A stretch of 60,757 nt of DNA from Streptomyces phaeoluteigriseus (GTDB lineage Bacteria > Actinomycetota > Actinomycetes > Streptomycetales > Streptomycetaceae), in the NCBI RefSeq assembly GCF_001896135.2, contig NZ_MPOH02000019.1:249077-309833 (forward strand), read 5' to 3'. The notes beneath the pieces were generated by a model, which saw nothing but the letters and a program-made list of their open reading frames with translations, did no database searches and was not told the origin of the DNA. Numbering within the stretch: position 1 is the first letter of the stretch; each line of letters opens with the position of its first letter. Below, piece after piece: positions 1-8,270 of the stretch. A program made the translations under genes and the position numbers.

Positions 1-25
1 GGCTGGCGAGCGCGACGCCGTCGGG

Positions 26-50
26 GCGCGCCCGGAGAAAAAGGGCGCGC
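26..50 (-). terminator. Short GC hairpin after the secreted-protein gene
   Basis: Inverted repeat GCGCGCCC (26-33) and GGGCGCGC (43-50) around a nine-base A-rich loop. It lies just past the stop of the gene that ends at 73 on the minus strand, so it probably terminates it. There is no T-tract, as is usual in Streptomyces. Confidence 0.45.
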
Positions 51-72
51 GAGGCGTACGTGCGGGGGTGGT

Positions 73-426
73 TCAGCCGAGCGGGATCCCGTTCACCGGC
101 AGCCCGTGCGTGGGCAGGCCCTGGAGCGGCAGACCGCCGAGCAGACCCGCGACGGGGGCGGTGGGGCCTTCGGCGAGCAACTGCTCGGCAACGGGCTGGA
201 CGGCGGTCAGACCCGCGCCGAGCGCCGGCTGGGCCTGCGCGAGGGCGTCCCCGGCGCCCGGCAGGGCCTGGGCGACGTTCTCCGCCGGCAGCGTCCTGGT
301 GACACCGTCCAGGGTCTGGGTGGCGTCCGGGACGGCCGGGGCGGCGTTGGCGGCGCCCGCACCGGCGGCGGCGAAGGCGGCGCCGAGGGCGGCGACACCG
401 AGGGTCTTGACTGCAGACTGCTTCAT
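73..426 (-). CDS. Small secreted Ala/Pro/Gly-rich protein of unknown function
   Basis: A 117-residue protein beginning MKQSAVKTLGVAALGAAFAAA, a classic Sec signal peptide: charged n-region, Ala/Leu core and an AxA cleavage site near ANAAP around residues 26-30. The mature part is about 88 residues, rich in Ala, Pro, Leu and Gly and without Cys. It ends in a repetitive LxGLPxxGLPxNGIPLG tail. The ATG at 426 was chosen because the signal peptide starts there and a GAGGACG ribosome site lies upstream; a more distal start would add a non-signal leader. Similar short secreted proteins are common in Streptomyces. No catalytic motif is visible and I assign no function. Confidence 0.75.
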   Translation of the reverse strand: MKQSAVKTLGVAALGAAFAAAGAGAANAAPAVPDATQTLDGVTRTLPAENVAQALPGAGDALAQAQPALGAGLTAVQPVAEQLLAEGPTAPVAGLLGGLPLQGLPTHGLPVNGIPLG

Positions 427-506
427 GATGAATGCGTCCTCGAATACGGGGAACTGAGCGGTCCACGACCGTAAACACGGGACGCCGCTCTCCGCAAACA
501 ACGAAA

Positions 507-535
507 TGCGGACGGATCGTGAAGACCCGTCCGCA
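507..535 (-). terminator. Hairpin terminator downstream of add
   Basis: Perfect 9-bp stem TGCGGACGG (507-515) with CCGTCCGCA (527-535) and an 11-base loop. It sits about 30 bases past the adenosine deaminase stop, where a terminator is expected. Confidence 0.6.
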
Positions 536-565
536 CCCGGAGCCGGAATTATCGGAAATTCGGAC

Positions 566-1723
566 TCAGTTGTCCGTGGAACCGCTGGTGGAGGCGGTCT
601 GCTGGAACAGCCATTCGGACTTCAGTTCCGCATATCCGGGCTTGATCACGTCATTGATCATGGCCAGCCGTTCATCGAAAGGGATGAATGCTGACTTCAT
701 AGCATTGACGGAGAACCACAGGAGATCTTCGAGCACATAACCGAACGCGTCGACAAGGTGCTCGAATTCCCGGCTCATATTGGTGCCGGACATGAGCCTG
801 TTGTCCGTATTGACCGTGGCCCGGAAGTGCAGCCGCCGCAGCAGTCCGATCGGATGCTCGGCGTACGAGGCGGCGGCCCCGGTCTGGAGGTTGGAGCTGG
901 GGCACAGCTCCAGCGGGATGCGCTTGTCGCGGACGTACGAGGCGAGCCGTCCGAGCTTCACCGAGCCGTCCTCGGCGACCTCGATGTCGTCGATGATGCG
1001 GACGCCGTGCCCGAGCCGGTCGGCGCCGCACCATTGGAGGGCCTGCCAGATGGACGGCAGCCCGAAGGCCTCGCCCGCGTGGATGGTGAAGTGGTTGTTC
1101 TCGCGCTTGAGGTACTCGAAGGCGTCGAGATGCCGGGTGGGCGGGTAGCCCGCCTCCGCGCCGGCGATGTCGAAGCCGACCACGCCCAGGTCGCGGTAGC
1201 GGTTGGCGAGTTCGGCGATCTCCAGCGCGCGGGCGGCGTGCCGCATCGCGGTGAGCAGGGCGCCGACGCGGATCCGGTGGCCGTTGGCGCGGGCGAGCCG
1301 CTCGCCTTCCCGGAAGCCCTCGTTGACGGCCTCGACGACCTCCTCGAGGGTGAGGCCGCCGTCGAGATGCTGCTCGGGCGCGTATCGCACCTCGGCGTAG
1401 ACGACGCCGTCCTCGGCGAGGTCCTCGGCGCACTCGCGGGCGACCCGCACCAGCGCCGCGCGGGTCTGCATGACGCCGACGGTGTGGGAGAAGGTCTCCA
1501 GGTACCGCTCCAGGGACCCGGAGTCGGCGGCCTCCCGGAACCAGATCCCGAGCTTGTCGGGGTCGGCCTCGGGGAGCCGGGTGTACCCGGCGTCCCGGGC
1601 GAGGTCGACGATCGTGCCGGGACGCAGCCCGCCGTCGAGATGGTCGTGCAGCAGAACCTTGGGCGCCCGGCGGATCTGATCCGGGCTGGGGATGGCGCCC
1701 TTCTGGATGCTCTGGCTCGTCAT
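566..1723 (-). CDS. add: Adenosine deaminase
   Basis: A 385-residue cytosolic metallo-hydrolase that converts adenosine (and deoxyadenosine) to inosine and ammonia in purine salvage. Family signatures are visible: zinc-binding HDHLDGG near residue 26, HAGE near 217, LGHGVRI near 238, and a C-terminal NTDN motif near 320 in place of the more usual NTDDP. Length is slightly above the 340-360 typical of the family. The ATG at 1723 starts MTSQSIQKGAIP. A CTACGCGCGTAG palindrome lies 17 bases upstream of the start, the same kind of site found before the nucleoside ABC transporter genes 12-15 kb away. This suggests co-regulation with that locus. Transcribed alone, with a hairpin terminator behind it. 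Confidence 0.95.
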   Translation of the reverse strand: MTSQSIQKGAIPSPDQIRRAPKVLLHDHLDGGLRPGTIVDLARDAGYTRLPEADPDKLGIWFREAADSGSLERYLETFSHTVGVMQTRAALVRVARECAEDLAEDGVVYAEVRYAPEQHLDGGLTLEEVVEAVNEGFREGERLARANGHRIRVGALLTAMRHAARALEIAELANRYRDLGVVGFDIAGAEAGYPPTRHLDAFEYLKRENNHFTIHAGEAFGLPSIWQALQWCGADRLGHGVRIIDDIEVAEDGSVKLGRLASYVRDKRIPLELCPSSNLQTGAAASYAEHPIGLLRRLHFRATVNTDNRLMSGTNMSREFEHLVDAFGYVLEDLLWFSVNAMKSAFIPFDERLAMINDVIKPGYAELKSEWLFQQTASTSGSTDN

Positions 1724-1739
1724 TTTCGCACCCTAACTC

Positions 1740-1751
1740 CTACGCGCGTAG
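1740..1751. promoter_or_regulatory. CTACGCGCGTAG palindrome upstream of add
   Basis: A perfect 12-bp palindrome 17-28 bases before the add start codon. The same core recurs at 14201, 15529 and 17107, each time before a nucleoside transport unit. I infer an operator for a shared repressor; the regulator is not identifiable in this window. Confidence 0.6.
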
Positions 1752-1836
1752 ATCGCTCGGCGGTCAACTCGGTCGATACGCAACGGTGACCGCACGGCCG
1801 GGTGGAGTACACCGGCGCTTCTGACACTGTTCTGTC

Positions 1837-2598
1837 ATGGGACAGCAAGCGACGCCGCTTCGGTCGGCCAGGCTGGGGAGGGCCATCGGTCCGGAGCCGC
1901 AGTCGGTGAGTGGGGCGGTGCTGCTGCTCCCCGAGGGCGAGGAGGTCTCCGCCCGCAGACCCTCACCGCTGTGGCCGAGCGCCTCCGTCCGCGCCCTCGG
2001 GCGCAAACTCGCCCGCGCGGGGCGGGAGGAGGGCCTGGCCGTGCATGTCGTGCAGTACCGCTACCGCGGCTGGAACGGCAGCGAGGCCCACTTGGCCGCC
2101 GACGCCTCCTGGGCGGCCGACGAGATCGTACGGCGCTACGGGGACGTCCCGGTGTGCCTGGCCGGGGTCGACATGGGCGGGCGGGCCGCGCTGCACGCGG
2201 GTGGCCACGAGGCGGTCACCTCGGTCCTGGCGGTCGCCCCCTGGCTGCCGGAGGAGGACGTGGCGGTGCCACCCGAACCGGTGAAGCAGTTGGCGGGACG
2301 GCGGGTGCTGATCGTGCACGGCACCAACGACGAACGGACCGATCCGGAGCTGTCGTTCCGGCTGGCGGCGCGGGCGAAGAAGGCGAACCGGGACGTGTGC
2401 CGGTTCGAAGTGCACTCCGACGGACACGGGTTGCATCAGCACCGCGCCGAAGTGCTGTGCCTGTGCGAGGACTTCGTGATGGGGGCACTGTTCGGGCAGG
2501 CGCTCTCCCGCCCGGTCGAGGACGCGTTCGCGGCTCCGCCGCCCCTGGGGCTGCGGATGCCGTTGGCTTCGGGGTTCGGACGGTCGTTGCGGCGGTAG
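1837..2598 (+). CDS. Alpha/beta-hydrolase-fold protein with Asp at the nucleophile position
   Basis: A 253-residue cytosolic protein with the order of an alpha/beta hydrolase. The nucleophile elbow is GVDMGG (about residues 109-114), an acid loop GTNDERTD lies near 164, and a terminal histidine segment SDGHGLHQH near 196. The canonical GxSxG serine is replaced by Asp. That occurs in haloalkane dehalogenases and epoxide hydrolases but is unusual in a dienelactone-hydrolase-like scaffold. The substrate is unknown. The gene is monocistronic and divergent from add. The ATG follows closely on a possible -10 region, with little room for a leader. Confidence 0.7.
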   Translation: MGQQATPLRSARLGRAIGPEPQSVSGAVLLLPEGEEVSARRPSPLWPSASVRALGRKLARAGREEGLAVHVVQYRYRGWNGSEAHLAADASWAADEIVRRYGDVPVCLAGVDMGGRAALHAGGHEAVTSVLAVAPWLPEEDVAVPPEPVKQLAGRRVLIVHGTNDERTDPELSFRLAARAKKANRDVCRFEVHSDGHGLHQHRAEVLCLCEDFVMGALFGQALSRPVEDAFAAPPPLGLRMPLASGFGRSLRR

Positions 2599-2632
2599 GC
2601 GGCGGGCGGTGCGCGGCGAGTGAGCGCCCTGT

Positions 2633-3583
2633 CTACGGCAGCAGGTTGCCCCTTCTCGACAGCAGGAACTTCTTGAAGGCCGCCACCGGGGGCGTGTCCG
2701 GGTGGCCGTCCAGCCAGGCGACGCCGATCTCACGGGCCGCTCTCGGGGCCGTGACCGTCAGTTCGACCACTCCGGGGCGGGGGACGGCGGGAGGTGGGAG
2801 CAGGGCCACGCCCAGGCCCGCGGCGACCAGGCCGCGCAGGGTTTCCGCCTCCTCGCCCTCGAAGGCGATCCGCGGGCGGAAGCCGGCCTGCCGGCAGAGG
2901 TCGTCGGTGATGCGGCGCAGACCGTAGCCGGGTTCCAGGGTCACGAAGGTCTCGTCGGCGGCCTCGGCGAGGCGGACGCGCCGGCGGGCGGCGAGGCGGT
3001 GGTCGGCGGGGACGACGAGGCGCAGTTTCTGCTCGTCGAGGCGGCGGCCGACGAGGTCGGGGGCGTCCGGGACGGGCGAGGTCAGGCACAGGTCCAGTTC
3101 ACCGGCGCGCAGCCGCTCCAGCATGGCCTCTCCGTAGTTCTGGACGAGGCTGAAGCGGACCCGGGGGTGGTCGGCGCGGAAGGCGTGGATCAGGCCGGGG
3201 ACGGTCTCGGCGCCCATCGTGTGCAGGAAGCCGAAGGCGACCTTTCCGGTGGCCGCGTCGGCGTCGGCGCGCACCTCGTCGGCGGCCCGCTCGACCTCGG
3301 CGAGGGCGCGTTCGACGGAGGTGAGGAAGGTGCGTCCGGCGGGCGTGAGGGAGACGGTGCGGCCGCGGCGGGCGAAGAGGTCGACGCCGAGGTCCTGTTC
3401 GAGGCGGACCATGGCCCGCGACAGGGTGGACTGCGGGACCTGCATCTCCTGTGCGGCTCGCGTGACGTGCTCGGTGCGGGCGACGCCCGCGAAGTACGCG
3501 AGTCGCGGGGCGAGCAGTGTGACGATGTCTTCCGTGTCACCGGACGGTGACAGCTGACCCTGTGACCTGTGCTGATGCGCCAT
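2633..3583 (-). CDS. LysR-family transcriptional regulator
   Basis: A 316-residue DNA-binding regulator. The N-terminal winged helix-turn-helix is clear (LAYFAGVARTEHVTRAAQEM, then QSTLSRAMVRLEQDLGVDLFARRGR), followed by the two-lobed effector-binding domain. The ATG at 3583 gives MAHQHRSQGQ; longer in-frame extensions are not family-like. It is divergent from an MFS exporter gene with 59 bases between the starts, the standard arrangement for a LysR protein that controls its neighbour. A T-N11-A dyad lies in that gap. The inducing ligand cannot be read from sequence. Confidence 0.9.
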   Translation of the reverse strand: MAHQHRSQGQLSPSGDTEDIVTLLAPRLAYFAGVARTEHVTRAAQEMQVPQSTLSRAMVRLEQDLGVDLFARRGRTVSLTPAGRTFLTSVERALAEVERAADEVRADADAATGKVAFGFLHTMGAETVPGLIHAFRADHPRVRFSLVQNYGEAMLERLRAGELDLCLTSPVPDAPDLVGRRLDEQKLRLVVPADHRLAARRRVRLAEAADETFVTLEPGYGLRRITDDLCRQAGFRPRIAFEGEEAETLRGLVAAGLGVALLPPPAVPRPGVVELTVTAPRAAREIGVAWLDGHPDTPPVAAFKKFLLSRRGNLLP

Positions 3584-3601
3584 GGGAACGATTATGGCGA
3601 T

Positions 3602-3614
3602 TCCATGCATTGGA
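3602..3614. promoter_or_regulatory. Putative LysR-type T-N11-A operator
   Basis: TCCATGCATTGGA in the 59-base gap between the divergent regulator and transporter genes has TCCA/TGGA arms and the T-N11-A spacing typical of LysR sites. It is the only such dyad in the gap. Confidence 0.45.
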
Positions 3615-3642
3615 CGGATGAGCGGGGCGGTCCGTACGTTCG

Positions 3643-4935
3643 ATGCATGTCTCCCGCCAGTACCGGGGCGTCCACCAGCGTGGGCGCGTCCCGACCGTTC
3701 CCGCCGCCGCCTCCCCCGCCTCCCCCTCCGACACCCTGATGGCTCCGGGCGGTCCCGGTTACCGCCGGATGAGCTTCGCCCTCTTCCTGGCCGGGGTGGC
3801 GACCTTCGCCCTGCTGTACTCCACGCAGGCGCTGCTGCCGCTGATCTCCGGTGAGTTCGGGGTCGCGGCGAGCGACGCGAGCTGGACGGTGGCGGCGGCG
3901 ACCGGTGGGCTGGCCCTGTTCGTGCTGCCGATGAGCGCCCTGTCGGAGCGCTACGGCCGCCGTACGGTGATGACCGGCTCGCTGGCGGTCGCGGTGAGCG
4001 TGGGGCTGCTGGTCCCCTTCGCGCCTTCGCTGGGCTCACTGGTGGTGCTGCGGGGCCTCCAGGGGGCGGCGCTGGCCGGTCTGCCGGCGTCCGCCACCGC
4101 GTATCTCGCGGAGGAGGTCCGGCCTCGGTTCCTGGTGACGGCGATCGGCCTGTTCGTGGCGGGCAACAGCGTCGGCGGGATGAGCGGCCGGGTCATCACC
4201 GGCTGGGTCGCGCAGGAGTGGGGCTGGCGGGTCGCGGTCGGCGTGATCGGGGCGGTCGCGGTGGCCTGTGCGATCGCCTTCCGGCTGCTGCTGCCGGCGC
4301 CGAGGCACTTCACGCCGGGCTCGCTGCGTCCGCGGGTGCTGGCGCGCACGGTCCGCGATCACCTGGCCGACCCGCTGCTGTGCCGCCTGTACGCCATCGG
4401 CGCGCTGTTCATGACCGTCTTCGGCGGTGTGTACACGGTCATCGGCTACCGGCTGACCGAGGCACCGTTCTCGCTGCCGCAGGGCATCGTCGGCTCGGTC
4501 TTCCTGGTCTATCTGGTGGGCACGGTGTCCGCGTCGACGGCGGGCCGGCTTGTCGGCCGACTGGGCCGGCGCGGGGCCCTGTATCTGGCGGGCGGCACCA
4601 CGGCCCTGGGCCTGCTGGTCTCCCTCGCGGACTCGCTCCTCCTGGTGCTGCTGGGTCTGGTGCTGATCACGGCGGGCTTCTTCGCCGGGCACGCGGTGGC
4701 GTCCTCGGCGGTCAGCAAGACGGCGACGACCGGCCGCGCGCAGGCCTCGGCGCTCTACCAGTCCGCCTATTACATCGGCTCCAGCGCGGGCAGCACGGTG
4801 GGCGCGGTGGCGTTCCACGCGGGCGGCTGGGCGGGCACGGTCGGCGTGGGCGTCCTGGCGGTGCTCGGCGTCGTGACGATCACGGTGTTCGGGACCCGGG
4901 CGGCACGCCGGCAGCCGCTGGTCGCCGCGCACTGA
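3643..4935 (+). CDS. MFS transporter (multidrug/metabolite efflux type)
   Basis: A 430-residue integral membrane protein with about 12 hydrophobic segments. It carries the Major Facilitator motif after the second helix (ALSERYGRRTV, near residue 103) and a related LVGRLGRRGALYL motif in the second half. It resembles the YnfM/arabinose-efflux branch. The first 32 residues are Ser/Pro-rich; an in-frame ATG at 3739 (MAPGGPGYRR) would remove them and could be the real start. It is divergent from the LysR gene, which probably regulates it, and is followed by a strong hairpin. Substrate unknown. Confidence 0.88.
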   Translation: MHVSRQYRGVHQRGRVPTVPAAASPASPSDTLMAPGGPGYRRMSFALFLAGVATFALLYSTQALLPLISGEFGVAASDASWTVAAATGGLALFVLPMSALSERYGRRTVMTGSLAVAVSVGLLVPFAPSLGSLVVLRGLQGAALAGLPASATAYLAEEVRPRFLVTAIGLFVAGNSVGGMSGRVITGWVAQEWGWRVAVGVIGAVAVACAIAFRLLLPAPRHFTPGSLRPRVLARTVRDHLADPLLCRLYAIGALFMTVFGGVYTVIGYRLTEAPFSLPQGIVGSVFLVYLVGTVSASTAGRLVGRLGRRGALYLAGGTTALGLLVSLADSLLLVLLGLVLITAGFFAGHAVASSAVSKTATTGRAQASALYQSAYYIGSSAGSTVGAVAFHAGGWAGTVGVGVLAVLGVVTITVFGTRAARRQPLVAAH

Positions 4936-4951
4936 GGCGCTCTCCTCCCTG

Positions 4952-4971
4952 GGTGCCCCTTCGGGGGCACC
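4952..4971 (+). terminator. TTCG-tetraloop hairpin after the MFS gene
   Basis: Perfect 8-bp stem GGTGCCCC/GGGGCACC closed by a TTCG tetraloop, 17 bases after the MFS stop codon. Confidence 0.75.
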
Positions 4972-5099
4972 TCACCACCACCCGCCCGACCTGCGGGTTC
5001 GCCGAGTCGGGGAGCCGTTGTCAGTGGGCTGCGGTAGCTTCCGAAGTACCGGGGCGCACAGGCGCGTGACAGAACGGCCACAGGGGTGGGTGGACGACG

Positions 5100-6116
5100 A
5101 TGAGTGACAGTACGGCGACGGTGGACGATCTCGACGCCAGGCTGGAGAAACACCGGGTCGAGCTGACGGGGTACTGCTACCGCATGCTCGGTTCCTCCTT
5201 CGAGGCGGAGGACGCGGTGCAGGACACCCTGGTGCGCGCCTGGCGGAGCTACGACAAGTTCGAGGGCCGTTCCAGTCTGCGGTCCTGGCTGTACCGCATC
5301 GCGACGAACGTCTGTCTGGACATGCTGAACGCGGGCAACAAGCGGGCCCGCCCGATGGACCTCTCCGAGTCCACGCCCCTCGCCAGGGCGGCGCTCTCGC
5401 CCCGTCCGGACAACACCTGGCTGGAGCCCATGCCCGACGCGCGCGTGCTGCCCACGGTCGAGGACCCGGCGGAGGCGGCCGTCGCCAAGGAGTCGGTGCG
5501 GCTGGCCTTCATGGCCGCGCTCCAGCAACTGCCGCCGAAGCAGCGGGCCGTGCTGATCCTGCGCGAGGTGCTGGCGTGGAGGGCGAGCGAGGTCGCCGAA
5601 CTGCTGGACACCTCGGTCGCCTCGGTGAACAGTGCGCTCCAGCGGGCCCGCGCGACCCTCGCCGAGCGCGCCGACCGAGGTGCCGAGGCGGCGGTCTCCG
5701 ACCCGTTGGACGAGGAGCAGCAGAAGCTCCTGGAGCGCTATGTGGCGGCCTTCGAGGGGTACGACATGTCGGCGATGACGGCGCTCCTCCACGAGGACGC
5801 CGTCATGACGATGCCGCCGTTCGACCTGTGGCTGACCGGCCATGACGACATCGCGGGCTTCATGACGACGATGGGCTCGGCCTGCGAGGGGTCGCGTCTG
5901 CTGCCGGTCGAGGTCAACGGCCTGCCGGGCTTCGCGCAGTACAAGCCGGACCCGGAGAAGGGCGGCTTCACGCCCTGGGCGGTTCAGGTCCTGGAGATCT
6001 CAGACGGCCGCCTCACCGGATTCCACTTCTTCCTCGACACCGAGCGGTGGTTCCCGCTGTTCGGGGTCCCCCTCCACCTCGAAGCGGAGGCCGACCAGGT
6101 CGAGCAGGGCGAGTAG
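5100..6116 (+). CDS. ECF RNA polymerase sigma factor with C-terminal SnoaL-like domain (SigG-like)
   Basis: A 338-residue alternative sigma factor. Region 2 (about residues 20-85) contains GYCYRMLGSSFEAEDAVQDT and SSLRSWLYRIATN. Region 4 (about 140-190) contains LPPKQRAVLILREVLAWRASEVAELLDTSVASVNSALQRAR. A further ~130-residue domain (about 205-330) resembles the SnoaL/NTF2-like fold. Such extended ECF factors (the TIGR02960/SigG-like group) usually have no classical anti-sigma factor, and the C-terminal domain is thought to modulate activity. The last 117 bases overlap antisense with a STAS-domain gene. The ATG start follows a weak GGGTGGG ribosome site. Confidence 0.92.
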   Translation: MSDSTATVDDLDARLEKHRVELTGYCYRMLGSSFEAEDAVQDTLVRAWRSYDKFEGRSSLRSWLYRIATNVCLDMLNAGNKRARPMDLSESTPLARAALSPRPDNTWLEPMPDARVLPTVEDPAEAAVAKESVRLAFMAALQQLPPKQRAVLILREVLAWRASEVAELLDTSVASVNSALQRARATLAERADRGAEAAVSDPLDEEQQKLLERYVAAFEGYDMSAMTALLHEDAVMTMPPFDLWLTGHDDIAGFMTTMGSACEGSRLLPVEVNGLPGFAQYKPDPEKGGFTPWAVQVLEISDGRLTGFHFFLDTERWFPLFGVPLHLEAEADQVEQGE

Positions 6117-6386
6117 CGCCGGGTCGGGGGCGCGCAGGCGTATGCGTCCACCACCCCGGCGGGCGGTCAGCTGGAGCCGTGCCAGCAGGTCGACGGTCGT
6201 CACCCCCGGCGCCCCGAGTCCGGCCACCTCGCATACGACCACGCCGCCCGCGGCGCGCTCCAGCAGGGCCCGCAGGTCGTCGCAGAGTCCCCCCACCCGG
6301 CTCCGCGCGAGGGGGCCGGCGAGGGTGAGTACGGGGGGTGTCGTCGCGTCCACGGGGGGTAGACCGGCCGTGTTCGCGTAACTCAT
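6000..6386 (-). CDS. STAS-domain protein (anti-sigma-factor antagonist-like)
   Basis: A 128-residue protein with a STAS-like pattern: an N-terminal strand PPVLTLAGPL, then GGVVVCEVAGLGAPGVTTVDLLARLQLTARRGGGRIRLRAPDPALLALLDLVGL. STAS domains act as anti-sigma antagonists or as nucleotide-binding modules. The usual phosphorylatable Ser of SpoIIAA-type proteins (DxSG) is replaced here by GAPGVTTVD, so the switch mechanism may differ. The ATG at 6386 (MSYANT) was chosen; upstream in-frame codons would run across the TetR operator. Its 3' end overlaps the convergent sigma factor gene by 117 bases. Confidence 0.75.
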   Translation of the reverse strand: MSYANTAGLPPVDATTPPVLTLAGPLARSRVGGLCDDLRALLERAAGGVVVCEVAGLGAPGVTTVDLLARLQLTARRGGGRIRLRAPDPALLALLDLVGLRFEVEGDPEQREPPLGVEEEVESGEAAV

Positions 6387-6413
6387 CGTCGCCGTGGGGC
6401 TAAGCCAAGCCCT

Positions 6414-6440
6414 CATTTGCCTAAAACCTTTAGCCAAATG
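6414..6440. promoter_or_regulatory. 27-bp inverted repeat, probable TetR operator
   Basis: Arms CATTTGCCTAAA (6414-6425) and TTTAGCCAAATG (6429-6440) pair with one mismatch around a 3-base centre. It lies between the divergent STAS and TetR genes, 45 bases before the TetR start. The A/T-rich arms stand out in this GC-rich region. Confidence 0.7.
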
Positions 6441-6484
6441 CACACTGAGGTCCACTGTCTGGCGAGAGGACATGGTGAGCTGTC

Positions 6485-7063
6485 ATGGCGCGCGTGGGCC
6501 TGACCCCGGATCGGCTGACCCGGGCGGGCGCGGACATGGCCGACGAGGTCGGCTTCGATCAGGTGACCGTCTCGGCGCTGGCCCGCCGGTTCGACGTCAA
6601 GGTCGCGAGCCTGTACTCACATGTGAGGAACTCGCACGACCTCAAGACGCGCATCGCCCTGCTGGCCCTGGAGGAACTGGCCGACCGGGGCTCCGCCGCG
6701 CTGGCCGGCCGCTCCGGCAAGGACGCCCTCACCGCCCTCGCCGACGTCTACCGCGACTACGCCCACGACCACCCCGGACGCTATGCCGCCGCCCAGTTCC
6801 GGCTCACCCCGGAGGCCGCCGCGGCCAGTGCCGGGACACGGCACTCCCAGATGACCCGGGCCATCCTGCGGGGCTACGACCTCGACGAACCGGACCAGAC
6901 TCACGCCGTCCGGCTGCTCGGCAGCGTCTTCCACGGATACGTCAGCCTCGAACAGGCCGGCGGTTTCAGCCATAGTGCCCCCGACTCCCAGGCGTCCTGG
7001 TCCCGCATCCTCGACGCCCTCGACGCGCTGCTGCGGAACTGGCCGACCACGGAAGCAGGCTGA
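6485..7063 (+). CDS. TetR-family regulator with WHG-type C-terminal domain
   Basis: A 192-residue regulator. The N-terminal helix-turn-helix is VTVSALARRFDVKVASLYSHVRNSHDLKTRI (about residues 23-53), and the remainder is an all-helical ligand domain of the WHG/TetR_C type. The ATG at 6485 gives MARVGLTPDRLTRAG, the normal family N-terminus. The SGNH hydrolase gene starts 4 bases after its stop, so the two are co-transcribed. A near-perfect 27-bp inverted repeat upstream is the likely autoregulatory operator and may also affect the divergent STAS gene. Confidence 0.9.
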   Translation: MARVGLTPDRLTRAGADMADEVGFDQVTVSALARRFDVKVASLYSHVRNSHDLKTRIALLALEELADRGSAALAGRSGKDALTALADVYRDYAHDHPGRYAAAQFRLTPEAAAASAGTRHSQMTRAILRGYDLDEPDQTHAVRLLGSVFHGYVSLEQAGGFSHSAPDSQASWSRILDALDALLRNWPTTEAG

Positions 7064-7067
7064 AGCG

Positions 7068-8255
7068 ATGTCTCCCGAGACCCGCTGGACCACCACCCCC
7101 ATCACCGCCGGCCTCCTGCGCGGCGCCCTGGAGACCGAGCGCACCGAGCACGGCCTCCTGCCGCACCGCCTGCCGGCCTGGGCCCGCGCCCAGTGCGCCG
7201 ACGAGCAGCTGGCCATGGCCGAGTCCCAGCCGTCCGGCGTCCGGCTGGCCTTCCGTACCCGGGCCACCGCCGTCGAGCTGGACACGCTCCCCACCAAGCG
7301 GCAGTACGTGGGCGCCCCGCCCCGGCCGGACGGGCTCTACGACCTGGTCGTCGACGGACGCCCCGCGGGCCAGGGCACCGTGCCGGCGGGGCACGTGCTC
7401 GTCATCGACATGATGGCGGGGACCTCCGAGCGTCGGCCCGGCCGGCCCGGCACGCTGCGCTTCACGGACCTGTCCGAGGGCGCGAAGGACATCGAGATCT
7501 GGCTGCCGCACAACGAGACCACCGAACTCGTCGCCCTGCGCACCGACGCGCCCGTGGAGCCCGCGGGCACCCCCGACCGACGGCTCTGGGTGCACCACGG
7601 CAGTTCCATCAGCCATGGCTCGGACGCCGCCGGTCCGACCGGTATCTGGCCCGCGGTCGCCGCCCGGGCGGGCGGGGTGGAACTGGTCAACCTGGGGCTG
7701 GGCGGGAGCGCGCTGCTCGATCCGTTCGTCGCCCGCGTCCTGCGGGACACCCCGGCCGACCTGATCAGCATCAAGATCGGCATCAACCTCGTCAACACGG
7801 ACCTGATGCGGCTGCGGGCGTTCGGGCCCGCCGTGCACGGGTTCCTCGACACCGTGCGGGAGGGGCATCCCCGTACGCCGCTGATGGTCGTGTCGCCCGT
7901 CCTGTGCCCCATGCACGAGGACACGCCCGGGCCCAGTGCGCCTGATTTCCGGGGGCTGGAGCAGGGGGTGCTGCGGTTCGTGCCCATGGGGGATCCCGCG
8001 GAGGTGGCGGGCGGGAAGCTGACCCTGCGGGTCATCCGGGAGGAGCTGGCGCGGATCGTCGCGCAGCGGGCGGCCGACGATCCGCACCTGCACTACCTCG
8101 ACGGGCGGGAGCTGTACGGGGAGGGGGACGTGTCGGAGTTGCCGCTGCCCGACCAGTTGCATCCGGATGCGGCGACCCATCGGCTGATGGGCGAGCGGTT
8201 CGCGGCGGCCGTCTTCGGCGAAGGGGCCTTCGGCGAAGGGGTCGGGGCCGGGTGA
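7068..8255 (+). CDS. SGNH/GDSL-family hydrolase
   Basis: A 395-residue hydrolase, predicted cytosolic. An N-terminal beta-rich region (about residues 1-170) precedes the catalytic SGNH domain. That domain shows a block I GDS-like Ser motif HHGSSISHGSD (about 180), the Gly block NLGLGGSALLD (about 207), the Asn block SIKIGINLVN (about 235), and the C-terminal DQLHPDAATH (about 364) supplying Asp/His. Members hydrolyse esters or acyl groups from lipids or polysaccharides; the substrate here is unknown. The ATG at 7068 lies 4 bases after the TetR stop, so it is probably the regulator's main target. Confidence 0.85.
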   Translation: MSPETRWTTTPITAGLLRGALETERTEHGLLPHRLPAWARAQCADEQLAMAESQPSGVRLAFRTRATAVELDTLPTKRQYVGAPPRPDGLYDLVVDGRPAGQGTVPAGHVLVIDMMAGTSERRPGRPGTLRFTDLSEGAKDIEIWLPHNETTELVALRTDAPVEPAGTPDRRLWVHHGSSISHGSDAAGPTGIWPAVAARAGGVELVNLGLGGSALLDPFVARVLRDTPADLISIKIGINLVNTDLMRLRAFGPAVHGFLDTVREGHPRTPLMVVSPVLCPMHEDTPGPSAPDFRGLEQGVLRFVPMGDPAEVAGGKLTLRVIREELARIVAQRAADDPHLHYLDGRELYGEGDVSELPLPDQLHPDAATHRLMGERFAAAVFGEGAFGEGVGAG

Positions 8256-8270
8256 GGGCCCCGGGACCCT

